From an uncultured Eubacteriales bacterium (GTDB taxonomy: Bacteria > Bacillota > Clostridia > Oscillospirales > CAG-272), in NCBI GenBank assembly GCA_934503195.1, contig CAKSVM010000069.1:1-16071 (forward strand): a stretch of DNA of 16,071 bases. Direction: 5' to 3'. The position numbers and the translations under genes are program-made. Below the pieces are notes generated by a model. That model was not told the origin of the DNA, ran no database searches, and was given only the letters and a program-made list of their open reading frames with translations. Shown here in pieces: positions 6,443 to 14,333 of the stretch (position 1 is the first letter of the stretch; each line of letters opens with the position of its first letter).

Positions 6443-6760
6443 ACGGTAGGTTCCGCGCCAATATTAAGGCAATACCGCACAATTCGCGGCTGACGCCTTA
6501 AGCACGCATCTGCTTGCGTCTTTTCACCAATTGCTACGCAACTGGTTCATACGTCACAAAAATTCTTGACGTGGGACCTACCACGCCTGCGAATTTTTGT
6601 TTAGTCTGACGAAATAATCTGACGACTTGCGGAGCAAGTCGTGCGCATCCTACGCGCTTAGAATTATGCGGTGTTGCCTTAACGGGATCGTGTTCTGGAA
6701 GAAGGTTCTTCCGGTTTACAAGGCGTCCTTCGCGGAGCCGGAGGTTGAGAACGCGGGCTG
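6436..6760 (+). pseudogene. Small gene or gene remnant interrupted by a MITE-like element
   Basis: Downstream of the insertion, codons that look like those of real genes here read INGIVFWKKVLPVYKASFAEPE to a TGA at 6758-6760. If the element (6466-6682 with one TA) is removed, the frame continues upstream through LNGRFRAN to a possible GTG at 6436-6438 that overlaps the DUF5131 stop as GTGCTGA. That would make about 36 residues. No family was recognised. It may be the tail of a longer lost gene, and the restored frame could be chance. Confidence 0.35.
6464..6682. mobile_element. 219-bp MITE-like element with 22-bp terminal inverted repeats
   Basis: The left end TTAAGGCAATACCGCACAATTC (6464-6485) and the complement of the right end (6661-6682) match at 20 of 22 positions, and TA flanks both sides, consistent with a TA target duplication. 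Inside are more inverted repeats: ACAAAAATTC/GAATTTTTGT (6556-6565/6591-6600) enclosing CGTGG/CCACG, CGACTTGC-GGA-GCAAGTCG (6623-6641) and CCAATTGC-TAC-GCAACTGG (6527-6545). There is no transposase frame, so it would have to be mobilised in trans. Confidence 0.75.
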
Positions 6761-6789
6761 AGGCTTATTATATAGGAAAATCTGAGCTT

Positions 6790-6804
6790 CCGGGCTTTGC
6801 CCGG
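6790..6804. repeat. Short triloop hairpin CCGGGC-TTT-GCCCGG
   Basis: A 6-bp perfect stem with a TTT loop, of the same design as the long hairpin at 30-64. It stands alone upstream of the promoter at 6860 and is not followed by a T-run. Confidence 0.5.
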
Positions 6805-6859
6805 CGAAAACTCCGTGAATGAGAACGGTGCGGCGTCCGTGGAAAAAGTGAAAAAAGAC

Positions 6860-6888
6860 TTTACAATCGCCACTTTATGTGATATAAT
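6860..6888 (+). promoter_or_regulatory. Promoter of the zinc-ribbon membrane protein gene
   Basis: TTTACA (6860-6865), a 17-bp spacer and TATAAT (6883-6888) with an extended TGTGATATAAT. The start codon is 30 nt beyond the -10 box, behind the ribosome site AAAGGGGTGA. Confidence 0.87.
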
Positions 6889-6918
6889 AAAGATAGTGAT
6901 TTGTAAAGGGGTGAGACT

Positions 6919-8508
6919 ATGCGCTGTCCGAACTGCGGGGAAGAGGTCAGAGTCGGCGAAACTACGTGGGAATGCGAGTGGTGCGGCGACTCCGGAATGG
7001 TTCAACGGGTGTCGACCGATGAACCTGAGACGAACGCGGTCACGGTGACGATCTCGGTCACCGAAGACGACGAATCCGAACCCGAGGAAGAATCCGTACC
7101 GGAAGAATCGGCAGAGCCGCCGCTCGACCCTGAACGCGCGAAGCGTATGCTCGCGGCGGGGGATTTTCCCGAGGACGAGGACATCTGCCGCGAGGTTCTG
7201 GTCGGCGCGTACCCGGATGAGATCGAGGATTATGACGAGTCGGGCGATTCGCCTTGCTGGAACATTCTCTACGACATTTTTGAGTGCGACCCCGATAAGG
7301 CGATTGAAATGTGGCGGTATTTACTCGATATCGCCGGGGATTTGCTGAAAACCGATCCGGAGACTGCCGAGGAGCTTTTACCCGACTGGGATCTTTTCGA
7401 CCCGCCTGATGAGTACGCGATCGGGCCGCTTTTTGACGCGCTGAGTGACGTGCGTTTCGCGGAGCAGGTCTTCGGGAGCGCGTATGTCGGCAGCTTGCAG
7501 CCGGACATTCTGCGAGTCTGCTTTGATAACGGCGCGGAAAAGCTCGGGCGGCGGTGTCTCGCGATCGCGCTCGCGAATCCGTATCTCAGCGAAAGACGGG
7601 CGGAGAGCTTAAAGCAGATTTCCGACGAGTTTGCCGTGGAACTGCCCGAAACCGCGACGGGTAAAGGTTCGGACGATGGGACGGTATTCCATTATTGTTC
7701 GGTAGTGGTAAGCGTTTCGGCGCGTCCTTACGCATATTTCACGGGCGGACTGCCGCTGAAGGCCGGGGACATTGTCGAAGTTCCGTTCGGGAACCGCAAC
7801 GCGATCCGGCGCGGCGAGGTTGTGGAAGTGATGGACTGCACGCGCGAGGACGCGCCTTGGCCGCCGGAGGGGACGAAGACTGTTTTGCGGGTTGTGTCCG
7901 CCGAGCCGGTTTATGAACCCGCGGCCGTGAACCGCGTGGGGAAGACTGCTACGGCACGGACAGATCCGGCTGCTCCGCCGCGCGTTGAGCCGACACGGAC
8001 AGAGCCGGAGCCGCGGAGTCGCGAGACTCACAGGGAAGAGCTTCCCGAGCCGCGCGTCTTCGAGAAGACCAACACGAGGAAGGAATTTCCGTACGGCAAG
8101 CTCATCGCCGGGATTCTGATCGCCGACGTTATCGCGATAATCGCGCTGATTTTCGTGAACCGCTCCGGTTGGCGGGACTGGGGGGACGCCGCGGTTCCGA
8201 AGGGAACGTCCGCCGTGGTCACGACCGCGGAGATCTTGAATGAGCCGGAGGAGAGTACGGTTGACCCGGATGAGACTTCGTATGTTTCGGAGGACACCAC
8301 GGAAAATCCGGAGGATCTGCTGAAACCGATCGGTCAACCGGGTTCTCTGCCGCCTTTGAAGCTGTCCGGGTCGCACGGCTCGTCCGGTTCGTCCGGCGGT
8401 TCGTGGAGCGTCCGGGATGAGTATGACAGCCCGGAGGACTTCTGGGAGGACAATATGGATGAGTTTGACGACGAGGAAGAGGCGTTCGACTATTGGTATG
8501 ACGGCTGA
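6919..8508 (+). CDS. Zinc-ribbon membrane protein with a PriA 3'BD-like domain, function unknown
   Basis: A 529-residue protein not matched to a characterised family. It opens with a zinc ribbon (CPNC..CEWC, residues 3-21), then an acidic stretch, then a helical region (about 65-245) without a recognised motif. Residues 256-330 (HYCSVVVSVSARPYAYF, LKAGDIVEVPFGNRN, RGEVVEV) resemble the N-terminal 3'-end-binding domain of the replication restart helicase PriA, but no helicase domain follows. A Pro/Arg/Glu-rich linker leads to one transmembrane helix (LIAGILIADVIAIIALIFV, about 395-413). The far side is Ser/Gly-rich and ends in a very acidic, aromatic tail. The gene has its own promoter and terminator. 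It may be a membrane-anchored nucleic-acid or sensor protein; that is inference. Confidence 0.85.
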   Translation: MRCPNCGEEVRVGETTWECEWCGDSGMVQRVSTDEPETNAVTVTISVTEDDESEPEEESVPEESAEPPLDPERAKRMLAAGDFPEDEDICREVLVGAYPDEIEDYDESGDSPCWNILYDIFECDPDKAIEMWRYLLDIAGDLLKTDPETAEELLPDWDLFDPPDEYAIGPLFDALSDVRFAEQVFGSAYVGSLQPDILRVCFDNGAEKLGRRCLAIALANPYLSERRAESLKQISDEFAVELPETATGKGSDDGTVFHYCSVVVSVSARPYAYFTGGLPLKAGDIVEVPFGNRNAIRRGEVVEVMDCTREDAPWPPEGTKTVLRVVSAEPVYEPAAVNRVGKTATARTDPAAPPRVEPTRTEPEPRSRETHREELPEPRVFEKTNTRKEFPYGKLIAGILIADVIAIIALIFVNRSGWRDWGDAAVPKGTSAVVTTAEILNEPEESTVDPDETSYVSEDTTENPEDLLKPIGQPGSLPPLKLSGSHGSSGSSGGSWSVRDEYDSPEDFWEDNMDEFDDEEEAFDYWYDG

Positions 8509-8569
8509 ATTTCGGATTTCGCGTCGGTAAGCGGCTGACTATGGCGCGGGCTTTGTGACGTGAGAAATT

Positions 8570-8610
8570 AAAAAACGGAGTCGGTGTGAATTTCACACCC
8601 TCCGTTTTTT
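8570..8610. terminator. Bidirectional intrinsic terminator between convergent genes
   Basis: AAAAAACGGAG (8570-8580) pairs with CTCCGTTTTTT (8600-8610), with an inner GGTGTGAA/TTCACACC stem. T-runs occur on both strands, serving the rightward zinc-ribbon gene and the leftward UvrA-like gene. Confidence 0.92.
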
Positions 8611-8625
8611 ATTTTCCCGCGGGGG

Positions 8626-11103
8626 TCAGAGATACCGCCCCGTGACGCTGAGCTTGTTTTCGCGGATTTCCTCCGGAGTTCCGCTCGCGACGATTCGTCC
8701 GCCCGCCTCTCCGCCGCCCGGTCCCATGTCGATGATGTAATCGGCGTTTCGGATGACGTCGAGGTCGTGTTCGATGACTATGACCGTCGCGCCGCTTTCG
8801 ATGAGCGTCTGGAAGACGCCGAGCATTACCCGCACGTCGAGCGGGTGAAGGCCGATCGACGGCTCGTCGAACACGAATACCGAATCGGTCTGCGCTCTGC
8901 CGATCTCACTCGCAAGTTTCAGCCGCTGTGCCTCGCCGCCAGAGAGTCCCGGAGTTTCCTCGCCGAGCGTCAGATAGCCGAGGCCGAGCTGCTTTAAGAC
9001 GCTCAGCTTCTGACTGACGGTTTTCATGTCGCGGCAGAAATCTATCGCGGAGTTTACATCGGTATCCATCAGTTCGGGGAGCGAAAGGCTTTCGCCCGCT
9101 TTATTCGTTAGCTTCAGATCGTAAGCGGCTCTCGCGTAGCGCGAGCCGCGGCAGTCGGGGCAGGGAATGTCAACGTCCGGCAGGAACTGCACGTCAAGGC
9201 TCACGACTCCCGTGCCGTCACAGCCGGGACAGCGCAGGGAACCTGTGTTATACGAAAAGTCGCTCGCCTTATATCCCTTTTCCTTCGCGTCGGGCGATTT
9301 TGCGAAGAGCTTGCGAAGCTCGTCGTGAATTCCGGCGTAGGTCGCGACGGTGGAGCGGACGTTGATTCCGATCGGCGTCGCGTCGATAAGCTTTACATGG
9401 GCGATTCCGTCGGCGCGGATTTCGTTTATGTGAGCTGGGAGATCCGTTCCGGCGATTTTCGCTTCGAGCGCGGGGACGAGGCTTTCGAGAATCATTGTCG
9501 TCTTTCCCGAACCCGACACGCCCGTGACGACGGTCAGACGTCCCTTCGGAATGTCGGTTTCAAGCGGCTTTACGGTGTGGATCTGCGAAGTGGAGAGGTG
9601 GATTCTGCCGTTTTCGAAGATTTTATCACCTTCGGTGCGGCGGCGTATCAGGGTGTCGGCCCTGCCGGAGAGGAATTTTCCGATCTGCGAGACGGGATTT
9701 TCCTCGATTTCGGGAATCGTCCCCTCGGCGATGACATGACCGCCCTTCGCGCCCGCCTCGGGTCCCATCTCGATTATCCAGTCGGATTCCTTCAGAATCT
9801 GCGTGTCGTGGTCGACCAGAATCACCGAGTTGCCGTCGGCGACAAGGTCGCGCATCACGCCATTGAGACCGACGATATTTGACGGATGCAGGCCGATCGA
9901 CGGCTCGTCAAGCACGTAGAGAACGCCCGTCGTGCGGTTTCGTACGGCGCGCGCGAGCTGCGTTCTCTGCCGCTCGCCCGTTGAGAGCGTGGATGCCGAA
10001 CGATCGAGCGTCAGATATCCGAGTCCGAGATCCATAAGCCGCTTCGCCGTGTCGAGAAACGCTTCGCGTATGCTCTCCGCCATCGGGCGCATTTCGGCCG
10101 GAAGGCTTTCCGGAACGTCTTTGACCCATTTTACAAGGTCGGAAAGCGTCATTTCGCAGGCTTCGGAGAGGGGAATGCCGCAAAGCCTTGGCGCGCGCGC
10201 CGCTTCCGAAAGGCGCGTTCCGTGGCAGTCGGGGCAGATTTCTTCCTTCAGGAATTTTTCAACGCGCTTCATGCCGCTCTCGTCCTTGACCTTCGCGAGG
10301 GCGTTTTCGACGGTATAGACGGCGTTATAGTAGGTGAAATCCAGCTCGCCCGCCTGATTTGAGCCTTTCGCGTGGTAAAAGATATGCTTTTTCTCGGCGG
10401 GACCGTGATAGACGATCTCCTTTTCGCGCTCGGTGAGGTCGCGGAAGGGGACGTTTGTCCGAACGCCCATTTCGCGGCAGACGTCGGTCATCAGCGACCA
10501 CATGAGGCTGTTCCATGGCGCGACCGCGCCCTCGTCGATTGTCAGCGAGTCGTCGGGGACGAGCGAATCGAGGTCGACTGTGCGTACCGTTCCGGTTCCG
10601 CCGCAGTTTTTGCACGCGCCCTGAGAATTGAAGGCGAGTTCCTCGGCGGACGGCGCGTAAAAACGCGCGCCGCATTCGGGGCAGACGAGTTCCTTTCCGG
10701 CGGCGACGGCAAGCGACGGCGCGAGGTAATGTCCGTTCGGGCAGCGGTGGCTTGCGAGGCGGGAATACATGAGCCTGAGGCTGTTCAAGAGTTCGGTTCC
10801 GGTGCCGAAGGTGCTGCGGATGCCCGGAACGCCGGGGCGTTGGTGGAGTGCCAGCGCGGCGGGAACGTACAGAACCTCATCGACGGCGGCCTTTGACGCC
10901 TGCGTCATTCTCCGGCGGGTATAGGTTGAGAGGGATTCGAGGTAGCGGCGGGAGCCTTCGGCGTAGAGTACGCCGAGCGCGAGCGAGGACTTTCCCGAGC
11001 CGGAAACTCCGGCGATTCCGACGATTTTGCCGAGCGGGACATCGACGTCGATGTTTTTGAGGTTATGGACTTTCGCGCCGCGGATTTTAATTTTATCGAT
11101 CAT
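8626..11103 (-). CDS. UvrA-like tandem ABC ATPase (UvrA2 type)
   Basis: An 825-residue protein with two UvrA-type ATPase halves. Half one has Walker A GVSGSGKSS (32-40), a Cys-rich region (CPNGH, CPEC, CKNCGG) and a variant signature LSTGERQR before DEPSIGLHP. Half two has GVSGSGKTT (near 527), a zinc module (CPGC..CPDC, near 622-655), LSGGEAQR (near 719) and a second DEPSIGLHP. Housekeeping UvrA is about 940 residues; here the stretch between GIRSTFGTGTELLNSLRL and CKNCGG is short, so the UvrB-binding domain appears to be missing, as in UvrA2-type paralogues linked to DNA-damage or drug tolerance. The start chosen is ATG 11101-11103 with GGAG at 7-nt spacing; the frame stays open upstream to 11256 but over non-conserved sequence that overlaps the AraC gene. 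Confidence 0.92.
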   Translation of the reverse strand: MIDKIKIRGAKVHNLKNIDVDVPLGKIVGIAGVSGSGKSSLALGVLYAEGSRRYLESLSTYTRRRMTQASKAAVDEVLYVPAALALHQRPGVPGIRSTFGTGTELLNSLRLMYSRLASHRCPNGHYLAPSLAVAAGKELVCPECGARFYAPSAEELAFNSQGACKNCGGTGTVRTVDLDSLVPDDSLTIDEGAVAPWNSLMWSLMTDVCREMGVRTNVPFRDLTEREKEIVYHGPAEKKHIFYHAKGSNQAGELDFTYYNAVYTVENALAKVKDESGMKRVEKFLKEEICPDCHGTRLSEAARAPRLCGIPLSEACEMTLSDLVKWVKDVPESLPAEMRPMAESIREAFLDTAKRLMDLGLGYLTLDRSASTLSTGERQRTQLARAVRNRTTGVLYVLDEPSIGLHPSNIVGLNGVMRDLVADGNSVILVDHDTQILKESDWIIEMGPEAGAKGGHVIAEGTIPEIEENPVSQIGKFLSGRADTLIRRRTEGDKIFENGRIHLSTSQIHTVKPLETDIPKGRLTVVTGVSGSGKTTMILESLVPALEAKIAGTDLPAHINEIRADGIAHVKLIDATPIGINVRSTVATYAGIHDELRKLFAKSPDAKEKGYKASDFSYNTGSLRCPGCDGTGVVSLDVQFLPDVDIPCPDCRGSRYARAAYDLKLTNKAGESLSLPELMDTDVNSAIDFCRDMKTVSQKLSVLKQLGLGYLTLGEETPGLSGGEAQRLKLASEIGRAQTDSVFVFDEPSIGLHPLDVRVMLGVFQTLIESGATVIVIEHDLDVIRNADYIIDMGPGGGEAGGRIVASGTPEEIRENKLSVTGRYL

Positions 11104-11206
11104 TGGGTTACTCCGGTTATATTTATAGCTATGTGTTGCGGGTTGATGTCGGACGGTGTATTTTGCTCTGAAACGGATTTGACATTTTTGCGAGACACAG
11201 TATATA

Positions 11207-12082
11207 TCAGTCTCTTCGCGTCCCTCCCCGATAATCCCCCGGTGTCGTCCCGACATACCGCCGGAACAGCCTTATGAATCCCGAACAGCTCCCGAAGCCC
11301 GCGCCGTAGCAGGCCTCGGTCACGGTCGCGCCGTCCCTTAACAGCCACTCGGCCGCCGCGATCCTCCGCTCGGTCAGGTATCCGTGAATCGTCTTTCCGG
11401 TGTGACGCCTGAAGACCTTCGCGAGGTAGGTGACGCTGCACCCGGCGTTCTCGGCGAGAGTGTCGAGCACAAGCTCGTCGGTGTAATTCTCGTTTATGAA
11501 TCTGAGCGTCTTCGAGACGGCTGGCGGAACCGACGACTGATCCGGGCGCGACGACTGCTTTTCGTACGCCGCGGCAAGGAGTCCCAGCAGTTCAAAGGTC
11601 AGCGCGAAGAGCGTGAGATCCTTCGTGTGGTCGTCCGGTGGCGACTCACAAAGAATCGCGGCGCATTTCTCGGCGGCCGTCAGTATCTCGCCGCGCAGCT
11701 TTTCGTCCGGGGTCACATAATTGACCGCCGTCCCGTCCGACTGCCGGAAAATCGCCCGAATACCGCTGTCAATACTCTTCTCGTCGAATCCATGCTCAAG
11801 AAAATCTGTCGGTATCCGCAGGTCAAGATACCTGTGCGTCCCGGCGCGCAGAAACCGCCCGAAATGTATCTCGTCCGGACTGAAAACGAAGAAGTCCCCG
11901 CGGATCGTGTTGTAGACATTCTCCCCGACCACCGCGGCGAGATCATCGGTCAGCAATATCGAAAATTTCTGCGCCGTGTAGATCATCACGCCGTTGTCGG
12001 ATTTCGGGTGTTCCTCGACCGAATATACCATCTCATACTCCCCGATACCGGCTATCGGGGAAATTTTTTTTGACATGACCAT
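11207..12082 (-). CDS. AraC-family transcriptional regulator
   Basis: A 291-residue regulator with an N-terminal cupin-like sensor (NTIRGDFFVFSPDEIHFGRF, about 58-77) and a C-terminal AraC double helix-turn-helix starting near RFINENYTDELVLDTLAENAGCSVTYLAKVFRRHTGKTIHGYL and ending GFIRLFRRYVGTTPGDYR. The start is the ATG at 12080-12082, seven bases after GGAGG; a second ATG two codons on is too far from that site. It is transcribed from one side of a symmetric promoter whose other side drives the glycyl radical enzyme, so it is the likely regulator of that enzyme, possibly sensing its substrate. The UvrA-like gene follows on the same strand after 103 nt. Confidence 0.93.
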   Translation of the reverse strand: MVMSKKISPIAGIGEYEMVYSVEEHPKSDNGVMIYTAQKFSILLTDDLAAVVGENVYNTIRGDFFVFSPDEIHFGRFLRAGTHRYLDLRIPTDFLEHGFDEKSIDSGIRAIFRQSDGTAVNYVTPDEKLRGEILTAAEKCAAILCESPPDDHTKDLTLFALTFELLGLLAAAYEKQSSRPDQSSVPPAVSKTLRFINENYTDELVLDTLAENAGCSVTYLAKVFRRHTGKTIHGYLTERRIAAAEWLLRDGATVTEACYGAGFGSCSGFIRLFRRYVGTTPGDYRGGTRRD

Positions 12083-12149
12083 ACGCGTCCTCCGGTTTCA
12101 TTTTTAACTATTTTTTATGTCGGAAAAATATATAAGTACGAGAAAATAC

Positions 12150-12186
12150 GTGATATAATTATATCACAATCCTTATTATTTGTCAA
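12150..12186. promoter_or_regulatory. Symmetric bidirectional promoter (AraC gene left, glycyl radical enzyme right)
   Basis: GTGATATAATTATATCAC (12150-12167) is a perfect 18-bp palindrome that gives each strand an extended -10 box (TGATATAAT). Leftward it is joined at exactly 17 bp by TTGACA (complement of TGTCAA at 12181-12186), a full consensus promoter. Rightward (TATAAT 12154-12159) no good -35 is seen, so that direction may need an activator. The leftward -35 lies against the ribosome site of the rightward gene. Confidence 0.88.
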
Positions 12187-12198
12187 GAGGTGTTATTT

Positions 12199-14331
12199 TT
12201 GAAACCTGATATCAAAAAACTGTCCCTGCCGTCAGCGCGGATAAGAAACCTTAGGAAGTATTATTCCGAAAACTCGCCGATGGTCATAAACCGCGACCTT
12301 GTGCCGTGGAAATGCTCTCACTCGCTCTGTCTCTACATCGAGGGCTGGCTGAAAAACGGGAATTCTCCGACCATGAGACTCCGCCGCGCCGAAGCTGAAC
12401 GCTATATGCTCGAAAACACGAAGCCGGTCATAATACCCGGAGAGCTTATCGCCGGTCAGCCGGATTTCTCTGAGTTCGAGGGTGAGGAAGCCGAAAGATT
12501 CGCGAAATACAACGAACTCTGGTCCGCTGTACCCCCGGCGCGCGGACGGCTCGATCACATGGCTCTCGATTATCCGAAGCTGCTGAATCTCGGCGTTGAA
12601 GGGCTTATTGACGAACTGAAAACTCACCGCGACTCGCTCGACCTTATCGACGGGCGGAATGCCGGGAAATATGAATTCTTCCAGAGCTGCGTAACCGAGC
12701 TTGAAGGTTTACTGACGCTCCAGAAAAACTATGCCGACGAGGCGCACCGTCTCGCTTCGGAATCGGACGGAAGTGAGCGTGAAGATTTTCTTAAGCTCGC
12801 CGAAACGCTCGACCATGTCCCGGCAAAGCCCGCGAGAACCTTCCGCGAGGCATTGCAGAGCGTTCATTTCTTTCTGTACAGTCTCTATGGCATCTATTCC
12901 GCCGGGCGTCCGGATCAGTACCTGCTTCCCTACTACCGCCGCGACATTGAAGCAGGGATTCTCGACGAATCATCGGCTCAGGAACTTATCGACAGCTTCT
13001 GCCTCCAGTACATGAACAACATGAGTGCGTGGGCGGCGGCGGGATTCATGATCGGCGGGCGCGACCCGGACGGAAATCCGGTCGAAAACGAACTGACATG
13101 GCACTTCCTGACCGCGATCAGGCACACTCACACACCCGATCCGAACGTCGGATTCTGCGTCACCTCCGAAACGAGCGACGAGATTCTCACCTGCGCGGCT
13201 GAGATAATCCGCGAGGGGCACGGAAATCCGCAGATCTGGAACTCCGACAAGGTCACGGCGTCGATGATCGGATACGGCTATGACAGGCGTGACGCGAACA
13301 ATTTCACGCACTCAACCTGCGTCGAGATCACGCCGATCGGCTGCTCGGGCGTCTCAATCACCAGCCCGTACATAAATATGCTGAAGGTCTTCACCGACAC
13401 CTTCATGAACTGCCCTGAGAATATCGGCTTTGATGAGCTTTTCGAAAACTACAGACGCGACTTTACGGCTTACTGCGACAAAGCGATTTTCAACGAAAAC
13501 CTCTGGCAGCTCGAGCGCGCGCGAAACGGAGCCGACCCGGCACGCATCTCCGCGCTCATCGGCGACTGTGTCGGGCGCGGAATTTCCAGCGACGCGGGCG
13601 GCGCGAGATACAACTTCATCGAACCGAATATGCTCGGTATGACGAATGTCATCGAGAGCCTCAATGTCATCCGCGAGCTTGTCTATAACGAAAAGAAGCT
13701 GACAATCGCGGAGTTCAGAAAGGCTCTTTCCGACAATTACAAGGATCACGAAGAGCTTCGCGACACGATTATAAACCGCGTCGGACACTTCGGGAACAAC
13801 ACCAAGGAGACGAACGAACTCGCAAAGCGCGTCTCGGACATGGTTCTCGGTATCTTCTCGCGCTACACGACCTTCCGCGGCGCGAAAGTCATTCCCGGCG
13901 CGTTCTCCTACCGAGACCACGCGTCGAACGGAAAAAACACTATGGCGTCGCCTGACGGAAGACTCTCCGGAACTCCGCTCGCGGCAGGCTCAGACCCGGT
14001 TCAAGGCTACGACCGGCTCGGACCTACGATGAGTCTCTGCTCTTCGGCGGCGTGGGAACCGTCGCGGTTTCTCGGCGGCACGGCACTGAATGTCAAGCTG
14101 AACAGAAACACTCCGACGGGTGCGATAAAGGCTCTGATCCGCGGATTTCTGAAGACCGGGGACGTTCAGACGCAGTTCAACATCGTGAACACCGAGGAGC
14201 TTCTTGACGCGCAGCTTCACCCCGAGAACCACGGCGACCTGATAGTCAGGATCGGCGGCTACAGCGACTACTTCACGCGGATTCCGAAGGTCTTGCAGGA
14301 CGACGTGATCTCGCGCAGCATGGGTGACTAA
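12199..14331 (+). CDS. Glycyl radical enzyme (PFL-like family), substrate unknown
   Basis: A 710-residue glycyl radical enzyme, somewhat shorter than the usual 760-850. The thiyl-radical Cys374 and base Glu376 sit in HSTCVEITPIGCSG, the CxE arrangement of dehydratase and decarboxylase members rather than the Cys-Cys of pyruvate formate-lyase. The common GCVEP context is altered to TCVEI, and another Cys follows at 382. Near the C-terminus LIVRIGGYSDYF carries the radical glycine, Gly687. The start is taken as TTG (12199) because AGAGGTG lies at proper distance; a GTG at 12190 falls inside that ribosome site. The activase gene follows after 2 nt and an AraC gene diverges upstream. It would act anaerobically in the cytoplasm. 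Family certain, reaction unknown. Confidence 0.93.
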   Translation: MKPDIKKLSLPSARIRNLRKYYSENSPMVINRDLVPWKCSHSLCLYIEGWLKNGNSPTMRLRRAEAERYMLENTKPVIIPGELIAGQPDFSEFEGEEAERFAKYNELWSAVPPARGRLDHMALDYPKLLNLGVEGLIDELKTHRDSLDLIDGRNAGKYEFFQSCVTELEGLLTLQKNYADEAHRLASESDGSEREDFLKLAETLDHVPAKPARTFREALQSVHFFLYSLYGIYSAGRPDQYLLPYYRRDIEAGILDESSAQELIDSFCLQYMNNMSAWAAAGFMIGGRDPDGNPVENELTWHFLTAIRHTHTPDPNVGFCVTSETSDEILTCAAEIIREGHGNPQIWNSDKVTASMIGYGYDRRDANNFTHSTCVEITPIGCSGVSITSPYINMLKVFTDTFMNCPENIGFDELFENYRRDFTAYCDKAIFNENLWQLERARNGADPARISALIGDCVGRGISSDAGGARYNFIEPNMLGMTNVIESLNVIRELVYNEKKLTIAEFRKALSDNYKDHEELRDTIINRVGHFGNNTKETNELAKRVSDMVLGIFSRYTTFRGAKVIPGAFSYRDHASNGKNTMASPDGRLSGTPLAAGSDPVQGYDRLGPTMSLCSSAAWEPSRFLGGTALNVKLNRNTPTGAIKALIRGFLKTGDVQTQFNIVNTEELLDAQLHPENHGDLIVRIGGYSDYFTRIPKVLQDDVISRSMGD

Positions 14332-14333
14332 AA

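Noticed and set aside
9126..9150. Triloop-like stem GGCTCGCG-CTA-CGCGAG within the UvrA-like gene
   Set aside because: It lies in conserved coding sequence (GSRYARAAYDL) and is most simply explained by codon choice.
11104..11206. Separate promoter for the UvrA-like gene
   Set aside because: Only a poorly placed TATAAA without a credible -35 is seen; read-through from the AraC gene is equally likely.
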